This document shows, piece by piece, positions 1-7,734 of a stretch of 26,126 nt of DNA. The notes below the pieces were generated by a model. That model worked only from the letters and a program-made list of their open reading frames with translations, searched no databases and was not told where the DNA came from. Made by a program: the position numbers and the translations under genes. Each line of letters opens with the position of its first letter. Within the stretch, counting starts at the first letter, position 1. Source of the DNA: Clostridiaceae bacterium (GTDB taxonomy: Bacteria; Bacillota; Clostridia; Oscillospirales; Butyricicoccaceae); assembly GCA_016293155.1 (NCBI GenBank), contig JAEDEU010000013.1:1-26126 (forward strand), read 5' to 3'.

Positions 1-113
1 TTTTCCAGTCAATTCGCACAAAAAATACAAGCAATCAACCGTGAAATAACAAAAATATGAATCCGGTTTGTCTTTGACAGAGAAAATAGTGGAATTGCTC
101 CGGAAAGTTGTGA

Positions 114-989
114 TTATTCCTTGCTTTTGTGAAGGGAATCGAACGCTTCCCGGTACTGGCTGGGAGACATTCCGACACATTTTCGGAACGCGGTGCTGAA
201 GTTCCAGGGATTGCTGTATCCGAGCTGCTCGGAGATTACTGCAACTGGCAGATCGGTATCCATCAGCAGAGTCTGTGCCTCTCCGATGCGGCGTTTAATG
301 ACATACTGCATCGGCGGTACGCCCATCTCATCCTTAAATACATGTGCCAGATAATATTCGCTGATGTGCAGTGCCTCACTGATGGAACGCAGTGTGATCG
401 GCTCGGCGTAATGCTCATCCAGATAATGCTGAATCCGGCGAGCGAGGACATAGGAGGAAAAATTGGAACGATCCTGACGGTACCGCTCGCGGCGCAGAAC
501 GAGATCGTAGGTCAGCAGCAGGATCGCGGTTGCTGTATTGCCGCAGACCTGTTCCAGATGCCCCTGCTTGGAGTGCAGCAGATAGATCAGCTGCATCATT
601 TCTCCGACCTGCTGTGCGAGCAGACCGCAGGAAACGATCGGCTCACTTTTGGTGTCGGAAAGGTGGTTGTCTGGAAGTCCTTCGAGGAATATATCGGTCA
701 TCGCAATGCTGTAGGAGCACATCTGCCGCTGCTCGGACGGGTCCTCGCCGTGAAGAATTCCGGCGTTGCAGATGACAATATCGCCCCGCTTGACATGATA
801 GGAGCATCCGTCTACCATATACTGTCCGTCTCCACTGTAAATATAAAGCAGCTCCAGTTCATTTTTGTGTGTATGCAGAAGCCGGGCGTGCCGGTTGCTG
901 TGATCTTCATCAATAAAGTGGGTTCCGATCAGACGCGGACAGAGCCGGGAGCGGAAGCCTGCGGCAAAGACAGTCTGTTGGTTGCTCAT
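114..989 (-). CDS. AraC-family transcriptional regulator
   Basis: This 291-residue protein has the usual two-part AraC layout. Residues about 30-110 form a cupin-like sensor domain (HTHKNELELLYIYSG, RGDIVICNAGILHGE). Residues about 185-285 hold two helix-turn-helix motifs ending in the family signature GYSNPWNFSTAFRKCVGMSPSQYR. The start is well supported by AAGGAGG just upstream of the ATG at 989. It is divergent from the inositol-dehydrogenase-like gene across a 342-base gap, so the natural inference is that it controls that unit in response to an inositol or related sugar. The ligand cannot be read from the sequence. The family call is sure; the target is inferred. Confidence 0.93.
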   Translation of the reverse strand: MSNQQTVFAAGFRSRLCPRLIGTHFIDEDHSNRHARLLHTHKNELELLYIYSGDGQYMVDGCSYHVKRGDIVICNAGILHGEDPSEQRQMCSYSIAMTDIFLEGLPDNHLSDTKSEPIVSCGLLAQQVGEMMQLIYLLHSKQGHLEQVCGNTATAILLLTYDLVLRRERYRQDRSNFSSYVLARRIQHYLDEHYAEPITLRSISEALHISEYYLAHVFKDEMGVPPMQYVIKRRIGEAQTLLMDTDLPVAVISEQLGYSNPWNFSTAFRKCVGMSPSQYREAFDSLHKSKE

Positions 990-1331
990 GATTTCCTCCT
1001 TTTCCGTACAAAAACAATTTTACAAAGGGGATGTCTCAAAAAGAACATTTTGTCCCTGCTTTGCCCGTTATTTTGCGCAAGAATAAGCTAACGTGTTGAT
1101 TGAAATTCTGGTATAATTTTAGACAGAAACAAGGAGAAAACGAACAAAACAAAGGAAATTTGCAACATCTTGCGAAATAACCATGGGTTTTGTAGGTGTT
1201 CTTGCTGTGCCTGTTTCACCTGATTGTTCTATTATAACACGGAGGGGGAGCAGAGACATCTAATATCTTGTTTTATTTGTTTTCACCGCATGTGGATCGC
1301 TAGGATCACACTTAGAGAGGAGATATTTATT
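990..1331. promoter_or_regulatory. Divergent control region between araC-type gene and iolG-like gene
   Basis: The gap is 342 bases with no gene. For the rightward unit, an extended -10 (TGG then TATAAT at 1112-1117) is visible, with no good -35. A second AT-rich candidate (TATAAC, 1233-1238) lies closer to the gene. For the leftward regulator a weak TAAAAT (1022-1017) lies upstream of its ribosome site. Related words recur in the middle: TTGCGCAA (1073-1080, itself a palindrome) followed by GAATAA, and TTTGC (1159-1163) and TTGCGAAATAA (1170-1180). These could be binding half-sites for the AraC protein. If the 1112 promoter is used, the mRNA leader is about 200 bases. Confidence 0.5.
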
Positions 1332-2351
1332 ATGAGTAAGAAAGTACGCATCGGCCTTCTGGGCGCAGGAAGAATTGGCAAGCTGCACGGTGAGAATCTG
1401 GCTCACTCCGTTCCGAACGCAGAGCTGTACGCTGTCGCGGATCCGTTTATGAACGATGTAACCCGCGAGTGGGCGGCATCCATGGGAATCGAAAAGTGCT
1501 ACGATGATCCGGAAAAGATCTTTTCCGATCCGTCCATCGAGGCGGTATTCATCTGCTCGTCCACCAATACCCATGCAGAGTTTATTATGAGAGCTGCAAA
1601 GGCTGGCAAGCATGCATTCTGCGAAAAGCCGATCGACACCAATCTGGCAAAAATCCAGGAGGCGCTGGATGCGGTCAAGGCAGCAGGCACCAAGCTGCAG
1701 GTAGGTTTTGTACGCCGCTTCGACCACAACCACAAGATGGTACGTGATACGGTCGCTTCGGGTCAGCTGGGTCAGCCGAACATTGTCAAGGTTACCTCCC
1801 GCGATCCGGATCACCAGTCCATGGATTACATCAAGGTTTCCGGCGGCATCTTCATGGACATGACCATTCATGATTTCGATATGGTGCGCTATCTGGCAGG
1901 CAGTGAGGTCACCGAGGTTATCGCTTACGGTGCGGCTTTGTCCGGCGCTGGCTATGACAAGTATGATGACGTTGACACCGCAATTGTCATGATGAAGTTT
2001 GAGAACGGCGCACTGGGTGTCATTGATAACAGCCGTGCAGCACACTACGGTTACGATCAGCGCACCGAGGTACACTGCGATAAGGGCTGTGTACAGGTTT
2101 CCAACGACCTCAACGATATGGCAATGATCTCCACCGCTGACGGTGTTTCGGTTTCCAAGCCGACCTGGTTCTTCTTGGAGCGCTACAACAATGCATTCAT
2201 CGCAGAGGCAAAGGCATTCACTGATGCCGTGCTGAACGATACCGAGACTCCGGTAACCGGATTCGATGGTCTGCAGCCGGTTAAGATTGCAATGGCAGCT
2301 GCAAAGTCCCTGAAGGAAGGTCGCCCGGTCAAGCTCAGCGAGGTAGAGTAA
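1332..2351 (+). CDS. iolG: Inositol 2-dehydrogenase-like Gfo/Idh/MocA oxidoreductase
   Basis: This 339-residue NAD-dependent oxidoreductase has the length of B. subtilis IolG, which oxidises myo-inositol to scyllo-inosose. The Rossmann motif GLLGAGRIG is at residues 8-16, the family EKP motif at 98-100 (catalytic Lys99), and GGIFMDMTIHDFDM at 171-184 supplies the Asp176/His180 pair expected of the inositol dehydrogenase type. The frame stays open upstream to 1224, but the ATG at 1332 has GAGGAG about ten bases before it and gives the normal N-terminus, so it was chosen. It leads a unit with a sugar symporter and an IolI-like isomerase, which supports inositol as substrate. Other Gfo/Idh substrates such as scyllo-inositol or another polyol remain possible. 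Confidence 0.85.
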   Translation: MSKKVRIGLLGAGRIGKLHGENLAHSVPNAELYAVADPFMNDVTREWAASMGIEKCYDDPEKIFSDPSIEAVFICSSTNTHAEFIMRAAKAGKHAFCEKPIDTNLAKIQEALDAVKAAGTKLQVGFVRRFDHNHKMVRDTVASGQLGQPNIVKVTSRDPDHQSMDYIKVSGGIFMDMTIHDFDMVRYLAGSEVTEVIAYGAALSGAGYDKYDDVDTAIVMMKFENGALGVIDNSRAAHYGYDQRTEVHCDKGCVQVSNDLNDMAMISTADGVSVSKPTWFFLERYNNAFIAEAKAFTDAVLNDTETPVTGFDGLQPVKIAMAAAKSLKEGRPVKLSEVE

Positions 2352-2370
2352 TTCAGTTCATCCAATCGCA

Positions 2371-2402
2371 TCTGCTCCGGATGATCTCTCATCCGGAGCA
2401 GA
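2371..2402 (+). other. Intercistronic hairpin between iolG-like gene and symporter gene
   Basis: A perfect 14-bp inverted repeat (arms 2371-2384 and 2389-2402, loop TCTC) lies in the 126-base gap after the dehydrogenase. No T-run follows (GAAAGTAAAAG), so it is not a standard intrinsic terminator. A hairpin like this at the 3' side of a first cistron often protects the upstream message and gives higher dehydrogenase than transporter expression. That role is inferred. Confidence 0.7.
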
Positions 2403-2477
2403 GAAAGTAAAAGATGTAGAGACTGTATTATGATATTCGTACCCCTAAAGCTGGGGAGACGGAGAAAGGGAGATATT

Positions 2478-3875
2478 ATGAATGAAAACAAAGCGACGGT
2501 TCTGGGAAATGAACCCAAGCTGACAGTAGGCACACGTATTGCCTATGGCTTCGGAGATACCGCCTGTAATATTGTTTACGGTATGATTTCAGCGCTGCTG
2601 GTACTGTTCTATACGGACTATGCTGGCGTTCCGGTTGCAACGGTCGGTCTGGTTATGCTGATTTCCCGTGTATTTGACGGAACCAGTGACGCGATCATGG
2701 GCGTGATCGTCAGCAAGACAAAAAGCAAATGGGGCAAGGCCCGTCCATGGATTTTATGGATGTCCATTCCATACTGTATTTCAGCCATTGCGCTGTTTAC
2801 CGTACCGCAGACCGAGGGTTCGCTGCAGTTCTGGTATATCTTTATTACTTACAACCTGACAACCACTGTATTTTATACGGCAATCAACGTCCCGTATGGT
2901 ACGCTGTCCACGATGATGACTCGTTCCTCGCATGAACGTGATTTGCTCTCCATTTTCCGCATGTCGATGGCGCCGCTTGGACGTATCATCGCGGTAACCT
3001 TTACTCAGCCGGTCGTCAAGCTGTTCGGTGACGATCAGGCGGCCTGGGTCAAGGCAATGTCCATGTGGGTTGTGCTCGCGTTTATCATGCTGATCGTCTG
3101 CTTCGTGCGCTGCAAGGAAACCGTACATATTGAGGCGCAGGAGAGCAAAGACACCAAGGTATCTTTGGGACAGTCGCTTGTGGCACTGCTGGGCAACCAG
3201 TATTTCTGGGCAGGACTGATTCTCTGGACCGTCACCTGTGTACATGGTACAATCGTAGGCACCGCGCTGCCATACTATTGTAAGTATATTTTCCACAATG
3301 ATACGTGGATGTATAGTGTGCTGTATCTAGCGGAAGCATTGACGCTGGTTGTTGGTGCAATGATTTGTCCGATACTGCTGCGCCGGTTCGGAAAGCAGCA
3401 AATTTCTCTGGTCGGTGCGATTATTGCGGTCGTGGCACATGCAGCATTTCTTTTCAATACGGACAGCTTCACTTGGGCGCTTGTCACGAGTATTGTCCGT
3501 GCTCTGGGCGAAGCTCCGCTGACGGCGGTTGTCTTCGGTATGCTGGGCGATATTGTTGAATTTGGTCAGTGGAAAACACACATTCGTCAGGAATCGCTGA
3601 TTTTCGCCGGCGGTGCGCTTGGATTCAAGCTCGGCAACGGCATTACCAGCGCCATTATCTCTAAGCTGCTGGATTCAGCCGGTTATATCAGCTCGTCCGG
3701 TGCAGCGGTTGTACAGCCGGATTCCGCACTCGCCATGATTCAGAACATTTATGTATGGGGTCCGGTTCTGGTCTGGATTATCGCTGTCGTTGTATTGTTC
3801 CTGTATAAGCTGGATAAAAAATATCCTGCCATTATGAAGGAGCTCGCGGAGCGCGAAGCGCGCGGAGAACTGTAA
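2478..3875 (+). CDS. GPH-family (MelB-like) MFS sugar:cation symporter
   Basis: This 465-residue membrane protein has about 12 hydrophobic segments and hallmarks of the glycoside-pentoside-hexuronide:cation symporter family: YGFGDTACN near the start, SRVFDGTSDAIMG (about residues 62-74) and the cytoplasmic-loop signature KWGKARPW. The frame is open from 2430, but the ATG at 2478 follows GGAGAAAGGGAGA and gives the usual cytoplasmic tail before helix 1, so it is preferred. It sits between an inositol-dehydrogenase-like gene and an inosose-isomerase-like gene and probably imports inositol or an inositol-like or glycoside substrate. Family is certain; substrate is inferred from context. Confidence 0.9.
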   Translation: MNENKATVLGNEPKLTVGTRIAYGFGDTACNIVYGMISALLVLFYTDYAGVPVATVGLVMLISRVFDGTSDAIMGVIVSKTKSKWGKARPWILWMSIPYCISAIALFTVPQTEGSLQFWYIFITYNLTTTVFYTAINVPYGTLSTMMTRSSHERDLLSIFRMSMAPLGRIIAVTFTQPVVKLFGDDQAAWVKAMSMWVVLAFIMLIVCFVRCKETVHIEAQESKDTKVSLGQSLVALLGNQYFWAGLILWTVTCVHGTIVGTALPYYCKYIFHNDTWMYSVLYLAEALTLVVGAMICPILLRRFGKQQISLVGAIIAVVAHAAFLFNTDSFTWALVTSIVRALGEAPLTAVVFGMLGDIVEFGQWKTHIRQESLIFAGGALGFKLGNGITSAIISKLLDSAGYISSSGAAVVQPDSALAMIQNIYVWGPVLVWIIAVVVLFLYKLDKKYPAIMKELAEREARGEL

Positions 3876-3899
3876 TTATCTCAGCAAGGAGGAATTGAT

Positions 3900-4736
3900 A
3901 TGTTAAAGCTCGGCTATAACGAAGCTACCTGCAAGGAAAACTCCAGTGTGGAAAAGGATCTGGAGCTGTGCGAAAAGTATGGATATGATTACATTGAGCT
4001 GCGTCTCGATATGCTCAAGGAATACTTCAAGACGCATACGATGGATGATCTCAAGGCGTTTTTTGCAAAAAGCCATCTGAAACCCTTTGCCTTCAATTCG
4101 ATTGAGAACATCAACTTCTGCACACCGGAGGAGTGGGATGCTCTGGTAGAGCTGTTCACCTTTGGCTGTGAAGTTGCCAAGGAGATCGGCAATCCGTATA
4201 TCATCGTCGTTCCGACTGTAACCAATGAGATCTGCACGAAGAATGAGCAGGAGGTATTTGAGGATTCGGTCAAGGTTCTGAATCAGCTTGCTGACATTGC
4301 GGAGCCTTACGGCGTCAAGCTATCCTTCGAGCCGATCGGTGACCGCCGCTGGTGCTGCAACAGTGTTCGTCAGGCGCTGGAGATTGTTGAGGCAGTTAAC
4401 CGCGACAGTGTTGGTCTGACTGTGGACTGCATCAATGTTTACCTGCACGACAAGTGCGCAGATGTCGATTATATCCGCAGAATTCCGAAGGAAAAGCTGT
4501 TTGTTTATCACATTAACGACTGCGAGGATCTGCCGCTCGGCATTCTCGATCATTGTCACCGCATCATGCCCGGTCAGGGTGCAATTCCGGTACAGGCAGT
4601 TTCCGACGCCGTACAGGCAGTCGGCTATGACGGACCGGCATGCCTCGAGCTGTTCCGCCCGGAATACTGGGCGATGAACGCAGAGGATGTGATCAGGATG
4701 GGCGCAGATTGTGTCCGTCCGTATCTTGGAAACTGA
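3900..4736 (+). CDS. iolI: IolI-like inosose isomerase (xylose-isomerase-type TIM barrel)
   Basis: This 278-residue protein has the length of B. subtilis IolI, which interconverts scyllo-inosose and 1-keto-D-chiro-inositol. It shares diagnostic stretches with it: NEATCKENS at the start, DLELCEKYGYDYIE, DIAEPYGVK, PGQGAI and LELFRPEYW. The expected metal ligands of this TIM-barrel family are present at Glu144, Asp176, His204 and Glu250. The segment after Asp176 (CINVYLH) differs from the SFHFH of B. subtilis, so substrate preference may differ. AAGGAGG lies before the ATG, 24 bases after the symporter stop. With the dehydrogenase it could equilibrate inositol stereoisomers; no later step of inositol breakdown is encoded here. 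Confidence 0.83.
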   Translation: MLKLGYNEATCKENSSVEKDLELCEKYGYDYIELRLDMLKEYFKTHTMDDLKAFFAKSHLKPFAFNSIENINFCTPEEWDALVELFTFGCEVAKEIGNPYIIVVPTVTNEICTKNEQEVFEDSVKVLNQLADIAEPYGVKLSFEPIGDRRWCCNSVRQALEIVEAVNRDSVGLTVDCINVYLHDKCADVDYIRRIPKEKLFVYHINDCEDLPLGILDHCHRIMPGQGAIPVQAVSDAVQAVGYDGPACLELFRPEYWAMNAEDVIRMGADCVRPYLGN

Positions 4737-4796
4737 TCTGATTCCTTCCTATATTGCCAACCAAAACGTTTTCTCTATTCCCTAGATCGAAACGAA

Positions 4797-4839
4797 GGCG
4801 CGCCGCAGAGAATTTCTTCTGCGGCGCGCCGATTTTTTT
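4797..4839 (+). terminator. Rho-independent terminator after the iol-like unit
   Basis: A 13-bp GC-rich stem (4797-4809 with 4818-4830, arm GGCGCGCCGCAGA) and an 8-base loop are followed by GA and seven T (4833-4839). It ends the rightward unit and lies between convergent genes. On the other strand the tail (TTCGTTTCG) is weaker, so two-way termination is possible but not clear. Confidence 0.92.
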
Positions 4840-4849
4840 GATAATGTGT

Positions 4850-7417
4850 TTAAGCGGGAGCGATTCCGCACAGAGTCTCTCCGCTGAGCATCTCCGACCA
4901 CAGCGTGAGTCCCGAGCTGCTGACCTCATAAACACGCACAATGCCGCTGAGGTCGGCAAATTCAGGCGCATATTCGGCAAAACGGTCTGGGAACTGCTGG
5001 AGGAGCTGAGGCTGATAGCACAGAGTCTGATCGGTTTCAAAGACCGCGGAATAAAAAATATCCGCCTCGACCAGATCCTGGAACATATGGCTGCCGTAGG
5101 ACAGCTCAGGCATGTATCCGGCGGAGCTGTCGGATACCTCGCAGAGCACAGAGCACTCTGCAATATCCGCGAACGAAACCGGAACGCCCAGCTCCGGAGA
5201 GGATGTACCGATGCGTCCGGGAGAGAGCAGAAGAATTTTTTTCTGCTGCCCGGCGAGTGCGTGCGTGATCTGTCCGATGCAGCGCGCGACGTTCGGCTTT
5301 TTCGCATAGGGATAATTACAGTATCCGTGCGGATTGACTTGAATGACGAGATCAAACTGCGTACAGCGTGAGTTGCCCATGGAGGCATTGCGCGTGTGGA
5401 ACAAGATATCGGTCTGCTCCAGCTGCGGCAGCGTGACCTTTTGAGCCTGCCCGCCCGAATTGAGCGGACGGCACTGAAGCAGGCAGACGGAGAATCCGCC
5501 GTCCTCGCTGCAGTTGACGGTAAATTCCGTATCCACCGGTACCTGATAGCCTTCCTGCAGCACGTGCAGCAGCTTGCGCATCATTCTGGTAAAGGTGCGG
5601 TTGGACAGCAGGTTTTGACAGTTGGCAAAGCATACTGGACGATAACGCCCGCATTGGCGCAGACGATCCTCCGCCTCAAAGTCATGCTCCAGCACGCGGT
5701 ACTGGTACCAGTGCGGCAGGGAGGGCAGCAGCTGATCCAGCTTTACGGTAGAGAGGCGATTGCTTTTTAGATCGAGGATATCGACAAAATGCTGAGAATA
5801 GCGATGCTTTTCCGCGATGGTGGTCAGAGTTGTCGTATCCGGGCGATCCAGACTTGCCAGACGCGGGTAGTCGCCGTCTGTGCGGTCGACTGCGCGCGTG
5901 CCCAGTCCCATGACAATGCGGAGCATACCGGCAGACGGGTCGATGTCCTGCCGCCAACGATAGGCGCTGTGGGAATAACCGACACCGGCGGCACTCGGCA
6001 TGAAGAAATCGCCAAAATTGCTGCCGGAAACGCGCTGGACCAGAATTGCCATTTGCTCGTCCTTGGTGTCCAGTCCGCGGCGGCGGCGGTATTCCAGAGC
6101 AGACGGATCCATCGTGCTTGCATAGACCGTGCGCACAGCCTGCTCAAATTCCACGAGCCGCTCCTCCGGAGAGCCGGAATTGACGCAGAATACGGATTCG
6201 TATTTTCCGGCAAAGGCATTGCCGAAGCTGTCCTCCAGCAGACTGGAGGAACGGACAATAATAGGGTTCTGACCAAAGTATTCCAGCATTTCGCGGAACT
6301 GCTGCTCGACCTCCGGCGGGAAGGTGCCGGAGAACAGGCGCTCTTTGAATTCCTGCGCGACCGAAAAATATCCCTCGTCGGTTTTCTGTAGGAGGCGCAT
6401 TTCCCAGCATTTGTTGGTGACGATATAGGTGTAGTAAACATCCGAGCCAATGTAGAAGGAATCGTGCGGCTCAAAATATTCGGCAAACTCCGGCATTGCG
6501 CTTTGTACCATGCGGCGGGCGAGCAGCATACCGCACGATTTGCCGCCGATGGTGCCCGTGCCGATCATGCGCTTGTAGACGCGGAAATAGTCCTTTGCGT
6601 CAAAATGCTGCAAAATCAGCTCTGCCATGCGCTCGTCACGGGTAATCATCATACGGCACATATCCGCCATGCATCGGTCGTCCAGAATGCCCTGATCGTA
6701 TTTCATGCGTGCAAAGGTGAAGAAACGCTCCCAGCTGTCCAGATGCTGCTCGGTGTCCGGCATTTCTTCTCGAATCTGGTAAAAGCGTCCGACAGAGTGT
6801 CCATCGGTCAATGGTGTCAGCGCATCACCGTCAAAGCGGTGCGGCTGGAAGATGGTGGGAGAATAACGGTTCCAGACCTTGAGCGGCTGAATATAGTAGG
6901 TGTCTCCCGTATGATAGACATCCAGCAGCAGCTGAGTGGTGGAGCGGATGCGTCCGATGGCATCGTGTGAGTGCCGCCCGCGGATCACCGGAAAATACGC
7001 TACCGTATCCAGCTGGAACAGGAATGGGCAGGTGACCTGAAAGAAATTTCCCATCATCAGGTCAGCCGCCCATGCGACCTGCAGCTCGGAGAGGCAGTCG
7101 AATACATAGAAAGCGTCAAAGCCCTCCTGCTCGATAATATTGTGTACGGAAACGGTGAATGGCTCAAAGCCCTCGGTCGGGTCGAGCGTATAGCGCTTGA
7201 CCTCCGGGCGTTCTTCAACCAGCGGATCATGCTGAGCAAAGCGAATGTAGATCAGATTGCGTTTGTCCCGAATGGCCTGCTCCACATACGGCGTGACGAA
7301 ATAACGGAAGTCATCCACGCAGGAAACACGCCAGACGACATTGTCTCCCAGTCGGATCGAATCCAACGCGCGGTCCAGACCGGGAAATCCGGAGAGGATC
7401 GGTTCAAATGCTGCCAA
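4850..7417 (-). CDS. RecA/KaiC-like plus ATP-grasp (PPDK N-domain) protein
   Basis: This 855-residue protein has several parts. Residues 1-240 resemble a RecA/KaiC fold (SGFPGLDRALDSIRLGDNVVW) but lack a Walker A GKT. Residues about 265-650 are an ATP-grasp domain of the PEP synthase/pyruvate phosphate dikinase type (GTIGGKSCGML, IIVRSSSLLEDSFGNAFAGKYES, then MAILVQRVSG). A C-terminal part about 690-855 (LLLSPGRIGTSSPELGVPVSF, SYGSHMFQDLVEADIFY) is not the phosphohistidine or PEP-binding barrel, so it is not a complete dikinase. The start is TTG at 7417, with AAAGGGTG about ten bases upstream; no ATG fits the frame. It appears to be a single-gene unit with its own promoter. Function unknown; an ATP-dependent phosphotransfer or regulatory role is a guess. 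Confidence 0.8.
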   Translation of the reverse strand: MAAFEPILSGFPGLDRALDSIRLGDNVVWRVSCVDDFRYFVTPYVEQAIRDKRNLIYIRFAQHDPLVEERPEVKRYTLDPTEGFEPFTVSVHNIIEQEGFDAFYVFDCLSELQVAWAADLMMGNFFQVTCPFLFQLDTVAYFPVIRGRHSHDAIGRIRSTTQLLLDVYHTGDTYYIQPLKVWNRYSPTIFQPHRFDGDALTPLTDGHSVGRFYQIREEMPDTEQHLDSWERFFTFARMKYDQGILDDRCMADMCRMMITRDERMAELILQHFDAKDYFRVYKRMIGTGTIGGKSCGMLLARRMVQSAMPEFAEYFEPHDSFYIGSDVYYTYIVTNKCWEMRLLQKTDEGYFSVAQEFKERLFSGTFPPEVEQQFREMLEYFGQNPIIVRSSSLLEDSFGNAFAGKYESVFCVNSGSPEERLVEFEQAVRTVYASTMDPSALEYRRRRGLDTKDEQMAILVQRVSGSNFGDFFMPSAAGVGYSHSAYRWRQDIDPSAGMLRIVMGLGTRAVDRTDGDYPRLASLDRPDTTTLTTIAEKHRYSQHFVDILDLKSNRLSTVKLDQLLPSLPHWYQYRVLEHDFEAEDRLRQCGRYRPVCFANCQNLLSNRTFTRMMRKLLHVLQEGYQVPVDTEFTVNCSEDGGFSVCLLQCRPLNSGGQAQKVTLPQLEQTDILFHTRNASMGNSRCTQFDLVIQVNPHGYCNYPYAKKPNVARCIGQITHALAGQQKKILLLSPGRIGTSSPELGVPVSFADIAECSVLCEVSDSSAGYMPELSYGSHMFQDLVEADIFYSAVFETDQTLCYQPQLLQQFPDRFAEYAPEFADLSGIVRVYEVSSSGLTLWSEMLSGETLCGIAPA

Positions 7418-7472
7418 AAAAATGCACCCTTTCTGTGAGTCAACATGGGTAGGGAATGGTCAAAAAATAGAA

Positions 7473-7511
7473 AAAGGCAAGGACGTTTCCGAAGAAAGCG
7501 TCATTGCCTTT
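7473..7511 (-). promoter_or_regulatory. Terminator-like hairpin in the leader of the ATP-grasp gene
   Basis: Read on the minus strand, arms 7511-7499 and 7485-7473 form a 13-bp stem with one mismatch, followed by a U-rich tract (TTCTATTTTTTG). It lies about 55 bases before the TTG start and begins almost at the predicted transcription start. It could be an attenuator or a 5' stabilising stem-loop. On the plus strand it is also followed by T-rich sequence, but no plus-strand gene reads into it. Confidence 0.6.
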
Positions 7512-7516
7512 ATTTT

Positions 7517-7546
7517 ATTGTAGTATATCCTGCTTATGATTGTCAA
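7517..7546 (-). promoter_or_regulatory. Sigma-A-type promoter of the ATP-grasp gene
   Basis: On the minus strand there is a perfect -35 TTGACA (7546-7541), an 18-base spacer and a -10 TACAAT (7522-7517). Transcription would start near 7510, about 93 bases upstream of the TTG start codon. Confidence 0.75.
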
Positions 7547-7567
7547 TCTGAACTATTGTATTATAAG

Positions 7568-7585
7568 ATAAGCAAAATAAGCAAA
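7568..7585. repeat. Tandem 9-bp repeat upstream of the divergent promoters
   Basis: ATAAGCAAA occurs twice back to back (7568-7576 and 7577-7585), just upstream of the -35 of the leftward promoter. It is a possible regulator-binding site. The rest of the 317-base gap (7418-7734) holds the leader hairpin, the leftward promoter, a rightward extended -10 (TGG then TATGAT, 7695-7700) and a short palindrome CCGCG-CGT-CGCGG (7670-7682) in place of a -35. Confidence 0.5.
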
Positions 7586-7734
7586 GATTTGGGGCGAAAG
7601 TGGTATGAAAGGATAAATCCATATCATTGCCGGAGATGGAATCAGTTGGCAGACATTTTTCCTATTTCGCCGCGCGTCGCGGACGGTTTTATGGTATGAT
7701 GGAGGAAACAACATCGAGGAAAGGAGCTGTTGGA

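Noticed and set aside
1..113. Promoter or gene at the left edge (TTGACA at 74-79)
   Set aside because: No -10 lies at a proper distance and no open frame follows; nothing else can be supported there.
129..1091. Long open frame antisense to the AraC-type gene (320 codons)
   Set aside because: No ribosome site and no recognisable domain; it mirrors the codon pattern of the well-supported regulator on the other strand.
4850..7417. Complete pyruvate phosphate dikinase or PEP synthase
   Set aside because: The phosphohistidine motif and the PEP-binding barrel are absent, and the N-terminal domain is foreign to those enzymes.
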